64,000 nt of DNA, taken from positions 305,853 to 369,852 of the forward strand of contig JAJAGP010000545.1 of NCBI GenBank assembly GCA_025084515.1. Reading direction: 5' to 3'. Under the pieces are notes generated by a model. The model saw only the letters and a list, made by a program, of their open reading frames with translations. It was not told the origin of the DNA and made no database searches. This document shows, piece by piece, positions 21,576 through 33,128 of this stretch. The DNA comes from Ancistrus triradiatus (Eukaryota > Chordata > Actinopteri > Siluriformes > Loricariidae). The position numbers were made by a program, and so were the translations under genes. Numbering within the stretch: the first letter of the stretch is position 1; every line of letters begins with the position of its first letter.

Positions 21576-21835
21576 AGGTATGCACCACTTAAAGACCGCA
21601 CTACGTTCTGTGATAAAGGTCATTGATGGAAATGGTCGTGGGCCAGACATTACCAGACATTTGACACAGTCTGTTAATGCTACTCTAATGTAAATATAAA
21701 TTGTATTTTTCCAAGAAATGTACAAATGATACCTAAATGTGTCAGATATACCGCTTAAAACACGAGTGGAACGCTACCATCTACGCAGCACCTGAAGCCT
21801 AAACTGTTCTTCATATTACTCCCTCCAGGAAAAAC
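21576..21835 (+). repeat. Unassigned repeat U1, copy 1
   Basis: About 260 bp, matched in reverse orientation by 51,706-51,963. Shared blocks include CAGGTATGCACCA, CCAGACATTACCA, GCTACTCTAATGTAAATATA, CAAATGATACCTAAATG and GAGTGGAACGCTACCATCTA. It has no coding capacity, and I see no terminal inverted repeats. Confidence 0.75.
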
Positions 21836-22030
21836 ACAACACTGTGGTTCTTCAGTTACAGGCACACATGGACGATCACACACTGTAGAACCAAAATGTA
21901 AACACACACTGGAATGTAAACATACCTTGCCGGCTGCACACAACCAAGAGGGAATGAGTCCGCTTGAAAAAACATTTATTTCCAGAACAGGCAATGCAGT
22001 GTCACCTCTTAAACACTTTAAACTTTTACG

Positions 22031-22105
22031 TAGGTAAATCCAGCACTGTGCTACTAGTAGGAAGTCATGGCAGTCAAATGACCGGCTCTAAACACTTCTA
22101 GGTAT
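22031..22105 (+). repeat. Unassigned repeat U2, copy 1
   Basis: About 75 bp shared with 24,889-24,965: GTAAATCCAGCAC, CTACTAGTAGGAAGTCA, TCAAATGAC-GGC and GGTATATG occur in the same order. It may be a distal part of the U1 family, since it lies 200 bp beyond U1 copy 1. Confidence 0.55.
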
Positions 22106-23874
22106 ATGAAGGTGAAGGCAGCACGGTGCTTGTATGGTAAGTGGAGTACAAACTTTTCCATTTCATGTCTCTGCTTGTGTCAGTGTTCTAAAAGTGTCCG
22201 TGCTCAACACAGACTGTAACGTAGTTCCTACTTAATTCCTTAATTTCCTTAGAGATCACTAAAGTATCTACTTGTACAAATAGTTAATGCAAAGTAAATC
22301 AATATTCAAGAAAATAGATCAAATAAAAATATGTAAACAAAACATCAAAGTATGACAAATAATATTTATTTTATTTCCAATTATAATTTGTTTTAGTTGA
22401 ATTTGTTTGACTTATGATAATTAAGAGCCCGTTTGTTAAAGTGGACGGACTTTTATTGGATGGTTTAATGTGTGCAAAAAATTAGCTTTATGAAAAATGC
22501 TAAACTGAATGACAAACTCAAACTTATGGTGGAATGGGACCCAGTGCTGAGAAACCTCGTCTTAAACTCACACCCTGGATGCTGGAGCCAAACAGCGAGA
22601 ACCCTCATTGGGCCTGGAAGCCAGATTTAAAACTTGATGGTGATGAGACTCCTCGCCTACATACGGAAAGCCAAGGCCCTCAAGTCTGAGTCCTCAGGGT
22701 AGGGGCTGTCTCATTGTGATGCATGGCACTGACCCAGGGTGCCCCCATGTACCGTTAAGTGTAGCTCATTATGACTTCAGAATTTCTTCTGATAGCACAG
22801 AACTCAATCATGATTTGATTCAAGAATTCACAAATTTTATAATCAAGACCTTGACACTACTACATTTTCTCAGACCACAAGCCACTCTTTAGGTCAAAAG
22901 TCCATACGGTAAAGATACACCTGATAGATGGTAAGAACTCAACCTATTTAAACAAACTTTCAAATTAATAAGAAGGTGTTTTGTCACATCACTTTGAGAT
23001 GGGGGCCACACCAGATGAACATCAGTCAGCCACAGCGTGCACCACTGAGCCTTTACTAACCTCTGAAAGTGGTAGTGAGATGCGTTCTTCCATTTGCCAG
23101 GGGTCTATTCTCAAAGAAGTGCAATAACAGGCTTATGAGATGAAAAACAAACAAATCCCTCCAGCAGAGACTTCACTGCCAAACCTCACTGTTATCTGTC
23201 GGGCTGTGTTTTGAAGTCAGCTGATCAAACTTCCAACATCCATGTGTTTGTTTTCATATGCTGTCGGAAGTTGTATTCCTGCTCCATTTTAAAGCTTAAC
23301 ATGAAGCACTTTCTTTGAACTCTTCCTGTACTGTTGCCTCTACAGCTTCTCTTTGTTCTGAAAGTTTGCTGCTTGATTATAAAAAGGGGAAACTATCGCC
23401 TGCTGTCACCAGTAAGACACATTGTTCTGGACTGTTGACGCAGTGGACTGTCATTGCTTTAATTCTCACTGTCACCCAGACGGAGAGGCCTTTTGTTATT
23501 TGTTTGTTGCTTGGCGAGACATGTCAGAACAGGGTGGCAGAGTTTATAGGAGGTTGCTTTCCAGAGGCAGATTTGTGTCAGAATGTGACAGATTGGTGGA
23601 TGTAGGGAATTAAGCGATGGGTCAGACGGACAGTGGAATGGGTTTATAGTTTCTGCCAGATGCTCTCTGGTGCCTTCAGGTTGAAACAATGTCAACAATT
23701 TGAACCGACCAAATATAGACACCTGAACCTGATGGTTGTTTCCAGTGCTTTCCTTGATTAGAGGTCTTGAAGGGAAGAAGCTAGATGAGATGGCTTGATG
23801 AAGAATGTCTTTGCAGCCATGCAGTATGTAGCCTAGCACAGCTAATAATATTCTCGTTTGAGATTTTTACAGCA
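22106..23874. other. Gene-free stretch
   Basis: No exon or recognised repeat. Open frames of 60-126 codons at 23,315-23,839 overlap on both strands and lack family resemblance. Confidence 0.45.
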
Positions 23875-23876
23875 TA

Positions 23877-24155
23877 CAGTGGGGCATAAAAGTATTTAGT
23901 CAGCGACTGATTGTGCAGGTTCTCCTACTTAGAAAGATGAGAGAGGTCTGTAATTTTCATCATAGGTACACTTCAACTATGTGAGACAAAATGAGGGAAA
24001 AATCCAGGAAATCACATTGTAGGATTTTTAAAGAATTTAATTGTAAATCATGGTGGAAAGTAACTATTTGGTCACCCACAAACAAGCAAGATTTCTGGCT
24101 CTCACAGACTTGTAACTTCATTACCCTCGTTACCTGTATTAATGGCACCTGTTTT
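23877..24155 (+). mobile_element. Tc1 element (family A), 5' terminal fragment
   Basis: It begins CAGTGGGGCATAAAAGTATT after TA and continues through the terminal region (GAAAGATGAGAGAGGTCTGT) and 5' leader, matching the reverse complement of 57,840-58,121. It stops around GGCACCTGTTTTATA, before any coding sequence, where the foldback element begins. Only one end is present. Confidence 0.88.
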
Positions 24156-24412
24156 ATACAGGGTGGTTCTGTGAGGTGACCAATCAGAAATCAGTGGGGT
24201 GTGATCATAAACTTTGAACACCGTGATAACGCTCATTGTTTTGAAAGGATATAAATAAAGAGGTAAGTGTAGGTGTAACAGCAAGTTTAAGTCGCTGCTT
24301 GGTTTTGAAGCAATGAGCTTTTTTTTCGCAGCATTCAAAGTTTTCATAAGTGCACCCCCTCTGTTCTGATTGGTCACCTCACAGAACCAGTCCTGTGTAA
24401 TACTGCCCTCAG
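24156..24412. mobile_element. Foldback (MITE-like) element with 24-bp perfect inverted repeat
   Basis: 24,164-24,187 and 24,366-24,389 are perfect inverted complements (core GTGAGGTGACCAATCAG / CTGATTGGTCACCTCAC), with imperfect extension about 10 bp outward and inward. The loop is about 178 bp and holds no open frame of note. It lies immediately after the truncated Tc1, so the Tc1 may have been broken by it. Class unknown. Confidence 0.65.
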
Positions 24413-27400
24413 AAGATATTTCAATAAATAAATCTCCAACCTGCTGCCCATCACTCTTCAGGATTCCACTCAAATCCCTCTGACTGCAATCAAAGCCATC
24501 ACCGATTTCTCACTGTACGTGTCCGTCCTCTGATAACACCAAGAATTTACCTGCATTTTCGAAGCTTATTCTTGACTATAGACCCATTTTTTTTGGTCAC
24601 TTTTGCTTAGAATTGAATAACAAATCATTTTTGTATTGCTGGTTTAATCAAATTTAACAGTTGGACTATGCATTGGACAGGACTTGGTCATTATTTTATG
24701 ATTAATTAAGAACATAGTGTATCCTTTTTAAGTGGTTATACAAAGATCCTGACAAATGCACTGTTATACAACAGTTAGTTCCGACCTTACAGTCTGATAG
24801 ATTGAGAAGAGTTCTCACCGACCCTGTGATATTTGTGATGACAGCATGGCTTGTCTGGAGACTCGGCGGTCTTTTGAGACCATTTAAGTAAGTAAATCCA
24901 GCACGGCACTACTAGTAGGAAGTCACAGCCTTCAAATGACTGGCACTTGGCTTTTCTTGGTATATGTGGCTCAAACCGGGGCTTCCAGTGCTAAGGTAGG
25001 GTGGGAAATTGTTACCTACCCTGGGGACCTAATTTTTGGAGGAAGGTATTGTCAGTATTAGAATAATCACAGCCTGTAATGTTATTTGTGATAACACACT
25101 CCCTGTCATGCACTATTGCTTGAATAATATGGTCTTAATTATTGCTGTTTTTCTCCTTTGGATGAACTGAGGAGAAACTATCAAACACCCGTCCATTTTC
25201 CTGCGATGGCCATGTCATTATGCTATGGCCATTCTGGCCCACCCAGCCCACTCTACAAAGCTATTATGTTACCCTATTATTTGGGCGGGGACCCCCAGCT
25301 ATAATGCTGTTCCTTCCCCTCACCTAAATCTATTCCTGTGGTTTTCATCAGCCTTTCCATTCACGCTTCTTCTCACGCTTCTTCTAAAGAGCAGGGTGAC
25401 ATGCTCTTCCTCGAAATTTCATTTCTTTAACCCACAGGATCTGGACCGTGGGCTGATTCACCGCGTCCGTGCCATAGTTGATTTAATTACCCAGCGGTTT
25501 CTGCTGTGGTGTGAGGTTATGGCGCTTCGCCATGCAGTAATGTAAGAGGAGATTGATTTCATTTGGGTGGTTCTCATGCTCGCAGGGCTGAAGTCAAAGT
25601 AATTGTAACACCATGAAAGTGCTCTCCATTTAAGCCATGCTAATGAGCTGCATTTTAATCATGTCCAAATAAAGTGAAGTGACACCTCGCTGCCTTGGGT
25701 GCCCGTACTGCTACGACGCTGTGGTGTGCAGCGAACTGACTGCCCACTCCAACGTGGACATGACTGAACCAGAGTCTGTGGTGTGTGAGGTTTGGACTCC
25801 GCAAAAGCATCAGGGATCGTCCCCGGGGCGCTGCAACACACTCTCCTCTTTTCTCACCTTGATTTTTGAATAATTACTATCAGACTTTGCCCGTGCTGAA
25901 CTCGGCTCTGTCTTCCCAGTGGAGGAGACCTCCTTTCCAGCAGTGTTTGCCACCGGACTCGCTTGACTTTGCCAGATATCCGCAGGTCATTTTGCCTTTG
26001 AATAATGAACAGGGCTTGTGCTCAGGACCGTCTCCTACACGTTTTCCTTGATGCTACATTAGGTCGTAGAGGATAGAAAGAGAATAGAGTTCAGTGAAGG
26101 TTAAAGATCAAGCTCTATCGAGTAAATGGCTGTTAAACTCTGACTCCTTAATAGATCCACTGAAGCATTGGATTTGGAGAGCATTAGAGTGCCAGGCTAC
26201 TGCAAAGACATGTAAAAATGACTTGAGGTCAGGATATGGGATTGCTCAAAAGATGGGGAATGAACCATAAAGGCTGAGAAATGTTTCCTTTTGTTGGCCC
26301 TATAGCCTAGAGTCACCCACACTTTATTCCACAGAAAGCAGAAACAGGATTCTGGCAAGACTTATTCTATGGCATGCTTTGAATTTTAATGAGGAAGCTT
26401 CCTAATGCCCTTATTTTAACTCATTTTCTCTCATTTGTTATTCATTGAAGTCAAAAACTAGTAAATATTTCTGGTTTTCAGAAGCAGAATTGCAAGCTTA
26501 TTAAGTGTTATGGTATTGTGTACAAAATCATAAGTCATTTATAAAAAGTGAAACAACTAAGTAATATAAATAACACAATCTTATTTACAACCACGGTTTC
26601 CAGTCCTTGTTTTCAAGATCCTGAGTACTACTACTAATTAAGTAATATAAACTCCTCAATCCACTTTTTCTGGGTTATATGACTCGACAGCAAGTTTTAC
26701 ATTGTCACCTTTTCCTTCACAACTCTAGCTTTCTATTGGTTGGTCAAAGACATCGAAAACCAAACAGAAATGGCGCCTGCTGATAAAAACACTTGCTGCT
26801 TTTGTGACCGAACAAAACTCAAGTTTTTATTTATTATCCTGCACATAACTGAAATATTTTAGAAGTTATGTCTTTTTAGAAAGGTTTTGTAATGATGGGT
26901 GACAATATAAGCAATGGAAATGTATTTGCACGTTCCTAAATCCTGAGCAAAGGTTTTATGTCCAGCTATCTGGAATGTGGAATTAATGTATTAAATGTTG
27001 CTTTGTTTTGTTGTTGGTGTATATAACCAAAATGTGGGCCGAGGAGATCTGAATGACTTGATGATTTCCTTCTACAGGATTAGCCATAAAAAAAAAAAAA
27101 GAAGTGGCCAGTGCAGGTTTTTTTTTACCCATTTTGTGGATTTTGAATGTTTTAGGGATAATTTGTGTACAGAATTTTGCAGATTGTTTTAAAATAATCA
27201 AAATGTACTAAAAATGTTACTTTTGTACAAACCTGTATTTGGGGCTTTAATGTGAGAAACGTGTTATGTGATTCCACTTACAGTAAGCACAGAAAATGTA
27301 CAACGCTTGATTTTGTAGTTTGTTATACTGGTAAAAATAAGCATATTCATTTTTCAAAATCTTGCAGATTTCATGCTCTTATCCAAATGTCCAGTATACT

Positions 27401-27448
27401 TGACACTGAGTAACTCGCAGGCCATTTAAAAGGCTTCCATGAACATGT
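24413..27448. other. Gene-free stretch with candidate conserved blocks
   Basis: No gene is supported. It includes U2 copy 2 (24,889-24,965), an A-run (27,088-27,100) and a mixed-composition block at 25,420-25,680 with an octamer-like ATGCTAAT (25,637-25,644) discussed as a finding. Open frames such as 25,225-25,545 have no domain resemblance. Confidence 0.45.
24889..24965 (+). repeat. Unassigned repeat U2, copy 2
   Basis: It shares ordered blocks with 22,031-22,105 (GTAAATCCAGCAC, CTACTAGTAGGAAGTCA, TCAAATGACTGGC). It has the same orientation, about 2.9 kb apart. Confidence 0.55.
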
Positions 27449-27449
27449 T

Positions 27450-27607
27450 CTGTGGTAGCCTAGCGGTTAAGGCACTGGACTCTGGACCAGAAGGTCCAGG
27501 ATTCAAATCCCACCTCTGCCAAGCTGCCACTGTTTGGTCCTTGAGCAAGGCCCTTAACCCTTGGTTAAGGTTGCATCAATTATAAGTCGCTCTGGATAAG
27601 GGCATGC
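27450..27607 (+). repeat. tRNA-derived SINE (family S1), complete
   Basis: In order: CTGTGGTAGCCTAGCGGTTAA (A box), GGATTCAAATCCC (B box, one base off consensus), CCAAGCTGCCACTGTTTGG, TTGAGCAAGGCCCTTAACCC and the tail AAGTCGCTCTGGATAAGGGC. The 3' end stops at GGCATGCATTG, shorter than other copies. Confidence 0.9.
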
Positions 27608-28320
27608 ATTGTTACAGAATATTGCTTGTTTTTAAAGTGTCCAGTCTTGGGAGTGAGGAGGATGGATAATCCCTGACTACAGTATTAAAATATATAATTA
27701 TACATAATCGGTGGTCAGACAACAAAAATGTCAAACTAGATGGTGACTTAAACGATGAGGTGGAAATAAGAACAAATGACTTGGCTAGAGAGCTGATAAA
27801 TACAACGCTAGCGTAATTCAATTTTCAGAAAAAGCAATGATGGCATGTTGAACAGCTTGTGCGAACAAATTCATTTCCTTTGATTTCAAGAGTAACTGCT
27901 GGCTTAACATGAATCATCAGATCACGCCAACTTGGCTTGCATTGACAAATATGGACAATATCGGTAATGATGATTTCACATAACAGCAAGAGTCCAAGGA
28001 GGATAGAAAAGGTGTCAGGATATAAAACCATGATTTTTGTGACAGTTTGTCACATAGAGTCCACAGTGGAAACTTAGAAACAGACGAAACTCTGACAGAA
28101 CCAGGATTGTTAAACGTACCTAACCCTGTGTTCACTCCACTCTTCAATAATTCAAAGCCAGAAATGCAATCCAGAACTCACCAAGCCACAGGTGGGATAG
28201 AAGGCAGTAGAGCTCTGGTTTGCAGTGCTCAATGACCCTGGTTCATACAAAACAGTACTTTATTACCTTGAAAATATTTTTATGAGATCGAAACAGTAGC
28301 AACATCACCTCCATTTTAGA
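27608..28320. other. Gene-free stretch
   Basis: No recognised gene or repeat. Confidence 0.45.
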
Positions 28321-28321
28321 C

Positions 28322-28902
28322 CAGTGGTCCCAAAATTTTTCTTTTCCCCCTTTTGTAGATGAGTATATTTTCAAACCAACCCACTCCGACACACATGTAC
28401 ACGTCTTTTGCTTCCAAGCTGCCCTGGGATTTATTTTAAACATGATAATTCATACAAAACTGCGGTGGCTCGGTGGGTAGCATCGCCGCCTCACAGCAAG
28501 AAGGTCCTGGGTTCAATCCCAGGGTGGAGCGGCCTGGGTCCTTTCTGTGTGGAGTCTGCATGTCCTTCCCATGTCCGCGTGGGTTTACTCCGGGTACTCC
28601 GGTTTCCTCCCACAGTCCAAAGACATGCATGTTAGGTTAATTGATTACACTAAATTGGCCTGGTTTGAGTGTGGTCGCTGGCGACAGACGGAGCGACGTG
28701 TCGGCTGGAGTATTCTCGGTCGCATCACAGTGGTGGGCGGACCCCGCATCCGGTGGGACAGGCGCCAGGAAAGAAGAATTATTCATACAAAACTGCAACT
28801 TCTTATTGAACAAAACAAATTAGTGTATTTTAAATTGAATTATTACAAGTGACATTAATTGTATCTTAAATTTTTACTGTGTGACCACTGTGGGAATCAC
28901 TG
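28322..28902. mobile_element. hAT-like remnant carrying a SINE
   Basis: The left end CAGTGGTCCCAAA and the reverse complement of the right end (CAGTGATTCCCAC) are similar terminal repeats. The adjoining 8-bp flanks TTTTAGAC and TTTTCGGC agree at 6 of 8 positions, as for a decayed 8-bp hAT duplication. Without the SINE the element is about 250 bp, a non-autonomous size. Confidence 0.55.
28464..28780 (+). repeat. tRNA-derived SINE (family S2) with perfect 16-bp target duplication
   Basis: The copy starts GGTGGCTCGGTGGGTAGCAT (A-box region) and GGGTTCAATCCCAGG (B box). It continues with CTGGGTCCTTTCTGTGTGGA, GGGTTTACTCCGGGTACTCC and CCAAAGACATGCATGTTAGG, then a distinct 3' module (GGCGACAGACGGAGC...GGACCCCGCATCCGG) and a short A-rich end. 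ATTCATACAAAACTGC occurs exactly on both sides, at 28,448-28,463 and 28,781-28,796. This shows target-primed insertion and gives exact ends for the family. Confidence 0.95.
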
Positions 28903-29343
28903 TTTTCGGCAATTTATGTTATTGTAGTAGGCCTTAAGTATAAATTAAGCATAAGTGTTGCTTGGTATATGGTTCACAGCACAGCTGTTTCTGTGCCTTT
29001 ATATAGGTCAGGGATCTTCATGAGTCTGTGCTATTCAGATCGTGACATGGTTCGTATTCAGACTCTGTGTGCCTTTTTAATAGAGCAGGGCATCTCTACA
29101 CTGATAATGCTATATGATTCATCAGAATAAACACCTGTCATTAGTACTTCAGTACTTCATACTTTCTCCAGCCTGGGCTGAACATAATGTACAGTATAAC
29201 TATGTCTAGGGCTCTCAAAAATGTCAATAACAGCAATTTATTTTTTATCCCATTTTGTTACTCAACCATGTGAGCCGGCGCTAATAAAAGTCCCTGAAAC
29301 AAATACGTTGCATTAAAAAGGTATCATTCTGGCAATTCCTATA
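28903..29343. other. Gene-free stretch
   Basis: No recognised gene or repeat. Confidence 0.45.
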
Positions 29344-29600
29344 GTCAAGTCAGATTTATTTATATAGTGCTTTTTACAGTGGAGCATTGTCTCAAAACTT
29401 TACAAGTTTAGATGATCTTCCCTAGTATCTTCAGCCAATCCCCAGTTGAGCAAGCCAGTGGTGACAGTGGCAAGGAAAAACTCCCTAATCGTTATGAGGA
29501 AGAAACCTTGGGAGGACCAAGACTCAAAAAGGGACCCAACCTCCTTGGGTGGCGTAGATGATAAATTGATAAATGTAAGACTGAAACTAGTTTATCTAGT
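29344..29600 (+). repeat. Dispersed repeat R1
   Basis: GTCAAGTCAGATTTATTTAT, TATAGTGCTTTTTACAGTGG, GAGCAAGCCAGTGGTGACAG, GGAAAAACTCCCTA, GAAGAAACCTTGGGAGGACC and CCAACCTCCTTGGG occur in order. It lacks the second half of the 3' duplication seen at 15.8 kb. Confidence 0.85.
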
Positions 29601-30700
29601 CCAATAAGTCTTATAGTTAAAATAAAAATTTTTTTTTTTTAGTCCGATACACAGAGTCACTTTAGGATCTTGGTGTTTATGTTTATTCAATGGAAAAAAT
29701 TATAAATGCCTTCTGTTAAATGTACATTGTTCACTCGTATAGCTGTGTAGTGCTTATTAAAGAAAAATATATTTTTGGTGTGAAAAGTATTTTAGGCAGG
29801 GAACCGTTCGATAATCGTGAAAAATGGGTGTGCTTCACATAATTAAATATTTTAATCAGCAGTGTTTCCAGGACATGTTGTTCGGTGTTTGTTTGTGAGT
29901 TGAGGGACTGTGGTTTGTACTCTGTTATAGTCGTTCAGCAGGCTCCTGCCATCTGGATGCTGTGCACCACTTCCTCTTCCATCTCCCCTCGAGACCCTCG
30001 CCACTGGGCTCCTGACAAACTTTAACTTCGACTTGTTTTATATACTTACCATTGCTGCTTGCGTTTTTGTAAACAAGACTTAGCAAGGACGCGCGAGAGA
30101 AAGTGCAAGGCCGCACTGTGGGAGACTGAGGCCGTACGAACAGCAGGAAGCTACAAGACTTTATTCACCGACATCACAAGAGAGGCCATTTACAGTCCAG
30201 CTCCGGCATATGTTGTGGAGATTGGCAATGTTTTTAATGCATCAGCACTTATCCCTCGCATATCAGTCTGACAGACTGCATGTTTTTCCACCCAAGAGTC
30301 AAGAGCTTACGTCTGCAAACTTTTTAAAGTAACACTGGTTACTTATTTTTCAAATTATCCTGTGGCCATTTGGAGGCAATTCAGGCGTACAGAAAATAAT
30401 ATGCAACAAAATGGCGCAAATCATCCGTTAAATCAACAGATAATTTGCCCGAGACGGGGATTTGGTCGTCCTACCTCCTGTCTTTTCACAGCTGAATGCT
30501 GAGATGTTATTAATAGTTGAGTTGTTGAGGAGACGCATGCACCACCAACGGAGTGAGAAGAAAGAAATAAAATTACTAGAAAATAAACACATGGTTAAAG
30601 TTATGTGAGGTGGAAAATTTCTGAAGGAATTATTTATCCTGTGTTCAAAGGAATCACGGAGGCAGAAATCGATTTATACACAACTGATCAATTAAAGTAT
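29601..30700. other. Gene-free stretch
   Basis: No supported exon. 29,925-30,270 is GC-richer with open frames on both strands (63 and 70 codons), neither similar to a family I recognise. Confidence 0.4.
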
Positions 30701-30910
30701 AGTCAAGTAAAGTCAGGTTACATTTAGTTGTAGAATAAAACGTTGTCTCAAACCAGCTTTACAAATATCTCCGCTCACTACCCCTATGAGCGAGTCTAGG
30801 ATGTCAGGGGGATGGGAATGGGTTCATGCCAGCAGAACAGCTCAGAGAATCAACAGAATATGTAGTTGGGGATCTTAAGAACACAGAACAGCTGCACGAG
30901 ACTCTGACAG
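30701..30910 (+). repeat. Dispersed repeat R1, strongly diverged
   Basis: CAAGTAAAGTCAGGTTACAT, GTTGTCTCAAACCAGCTTTACA and GAGCGAGTCTAGGATGTCAG follow the R1 order with many changes. The 91-codon open frame at 30,927-31,202 starts just after it and is compositionally biased, so it is not taken as a gene. Confidence 0.55.
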
Positions 30911-31454
30911 AACTTACCATAACAGCATGGCTAAAAGGAGAATGAGAAAGTCATACAGCCATGAGGGCTCCCATGATGCATCAGTGACCATACGGATCAT
31001 ACCTGAGTCGCAAAACGACAGCAATCCCAGATCCCAGAATCCCAAAACTCAAAAACATGTGAATGAAGTCGTGGTTCTGCCCAGTCTAGGGCAGGATTGC
31101 ACAACCTCTGACCATTCAGCACCAGAGCCCAGCACAGTCTGGCAACAATTACGACAAAGGTACTTGGTTTGCACTAGTTCATGTGACAAATCTTTTTCAT
31201 GAATGAATACCCATAGATATGTATACTTTCATTATATACATTATTTGCCAGTCTTGATCCTCTTCTTGTTTATGCTATTCTATGACTGTAATCAATATAT
31301 CATCATTATAACTCCTAGGCTAGATCTTTTAGTGGTTGTGCCTTTAAGCTGGACATTAAACCCTGCATTTGCTTCATTAAGAGTTGTGGTGGTTTTGGAA
31401 CCTATCCCTGGAGAACACAGTGGGCAGGTATAAGAGATGGCACAACTGCCCATC

Positions 31455-31712
31455 CGGGAGGTTGGGATGGCTCACAGTGAGAAGGTCCTGGGATGAAGTG
31501 ACCTGGGTCCTTTCTGTGTGGAATCTACATAGCCTCCCCGTGACCACATGAGCTTACTCTGGGTACTCCGGGTTCCTCCCACAGACCAAAGGATAGTCCC
31601 GATCTGAGTGTATATATAAATATATGGCTAGTTCCTTGTGTCTGACGCTTAAATGGTGATTGATGCTGAAAGCTACATTAAATAAACCAAGCAAACAATC
31701 AAACCATCACAA
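31455..31712 (+). repeat. tRNA-derived SINE (family S2), 5'-damaged
   Basis: GGATGGCTCACAGTGAGAAG, GACCTGGGTCCTTTCTGTGT, GCTTACTCTGGGTACTCC and TCCTCCCACAGACCAAAGG follow the family order. The tail, with CATTAAATAAACCAAGCAAAC, resembles the tail of the fragment ending at 52,890. The A-box region is incomplete and the B box is mostly lost. Confidence 0.75.
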
Positions 31713-32884
31713 GGGCTGGGGATCATTGTTGCAACATTAATAATCCCATGACCACTCTCCCCCTCCATAGGAACAGTATAAAGTTGTTCTGGTGTAGCAT
31801 TTTAAACACAGAACTAATTAAAATAATGATAAAAATTATAACTGCAACAACATCAACAACAATTACAAATAAGGGTAAAACGATGGGTTAAAATTCCATA
31901 TAACATTGGTGCAAGGCTACATTTGGTATCCTGTAACAGTGCTGTGTGAGTGTATCTGGGTCCCGGCAGGGATAGGCTAGTGTGTTAGCCCTCTGTAGCA
32001 CCCGAGCAGCCAGACTGAAGTATCAGAATGTGATTAAGTTTGTTTCCTCCAGTTGTTTTAACTTCTTATTTCATTAACAAAATGAACATAACATGCAAAT
32101 CAGTCACTGGTCACCAAACGTTTGCATATGTCTGTGCCAAATTGTAAAAACTTTTCCAATCATGATGTAGAGTTTAACTCAGTGGCTAGCCATTTTCATT
32201 GTTTGTCATTTTCTCTGTGATATAATTAGACAAGAGGATGCAGCAAACGATGAACGCTCCTAGATATAGAACTAAATTGCCTTACGTGTTTACCACTACA
32301 ATATTGTGTTTTTTATCTTTTATTTCTGTCCCTAAGACAAAGTGAACGCGACTGCCCATCATGCAGTTCTGCTAGCGGCCACTCTGTGGCACTCATAGAA
32401 CACAAAACAGCATGTAGCACCAATTAGAAATGAGAATCCGCTGCAGGCTGCTTTTACAGGACACGGATACTTCAGAAGGAATGACCATGAAACACTTCAG
32501 AAACACTTCAGAGCCAATGTTCCCGGTGCTGTGCCAAGCTCTGTACCAGGGAACCGTGTTCACACACTGAGACAGCAACATTTTATGAGCTGCACATGAT
32601 TAGCTCATCTTCTCCCTGCAGGTCTGCTGGAGTACCAGACTAGATACACACTGTGTATCCCATACTGCGACAGTCACACAAAAAGACAAGCTAACTACAT
32701 ATAAATAGAGTGAAAATATCAATGAAAAATATTACACAGCCATTTCCTCCTGCACATTATCAGATTTTGTTGTGGTGAATAAGATGTAATTTTTGTGGGT
32801 TTATACTGCACGATATCCATAAGTCATTCAAACGATGACGGAAAAATGTGCTTCATGTCTGGTATGTATTTATTTAATTTTATT
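31713..32884. other. Gene-free stretch
   Basis: No recognised gene or repeat. A-rich simple sequence lies at 31,810-31,870. Confidence 0.45.
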
Positions 32885-33060
32885 TTATTCACGGCGGTGT
32901 CATCTGGCCGGGTTGGGCGTCACATAAGGCATGATTGGCTGTGTCTGAGAGGGGGAGGCTGGTTGGGGAATTATCCACTGTTATTGCCTTGCTGGCCCTG
33001 CAATGGACTGGTTTCCCATCCAGGGGCATGCTTACACCAACAGCCTGAGTTTCCCATATC
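32885..33060 (+). repeat. SINE-like repeat (family S3) fragment
   Basis: GGCCGGGTTGGGCGTC, GGCATGATTGGCTGTGTCTG-AGAGGGGGAGGCTGG and CCTGCAATGGACTGG are shared in order with 56,205-56,330 (GGCCAGGTCGGGTGTCG, TGATTGACTGTGTCTGAGGG). No clear tRNA-like head remains in this copy. Confidence 0.55.
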
Positions 33061-33128
33061 CCTAACAATGAAAAATGTAGTATGTGCTGACTAAAGCTGT
33101 GGTGGACTGTTCTGGCTTCAATGTTCTG

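Noticed and set aside
23315..23839. Overlapping open frames on both strands (96 and 126 codons), possible exon
   Set aside because: No domain resemblance or splice-site pattern, and frames are open on both strands at once, as expected from local composition.
27450..27530. Possible tRNA gene, from A-box and B-box motifs
   Set aside because: The promoter boxes belong to SINE S1: no cloverleaf can be drawn past the B box, and the same head plus SINE tail recurs in the window.
30927..31202. 91-codon plus-strand open frame, possible small gene
   Set aside because: It follows directly on a diverged R1 copy, is compositionally biased (rich in S, N, Q, P), and has no splice or domain support.
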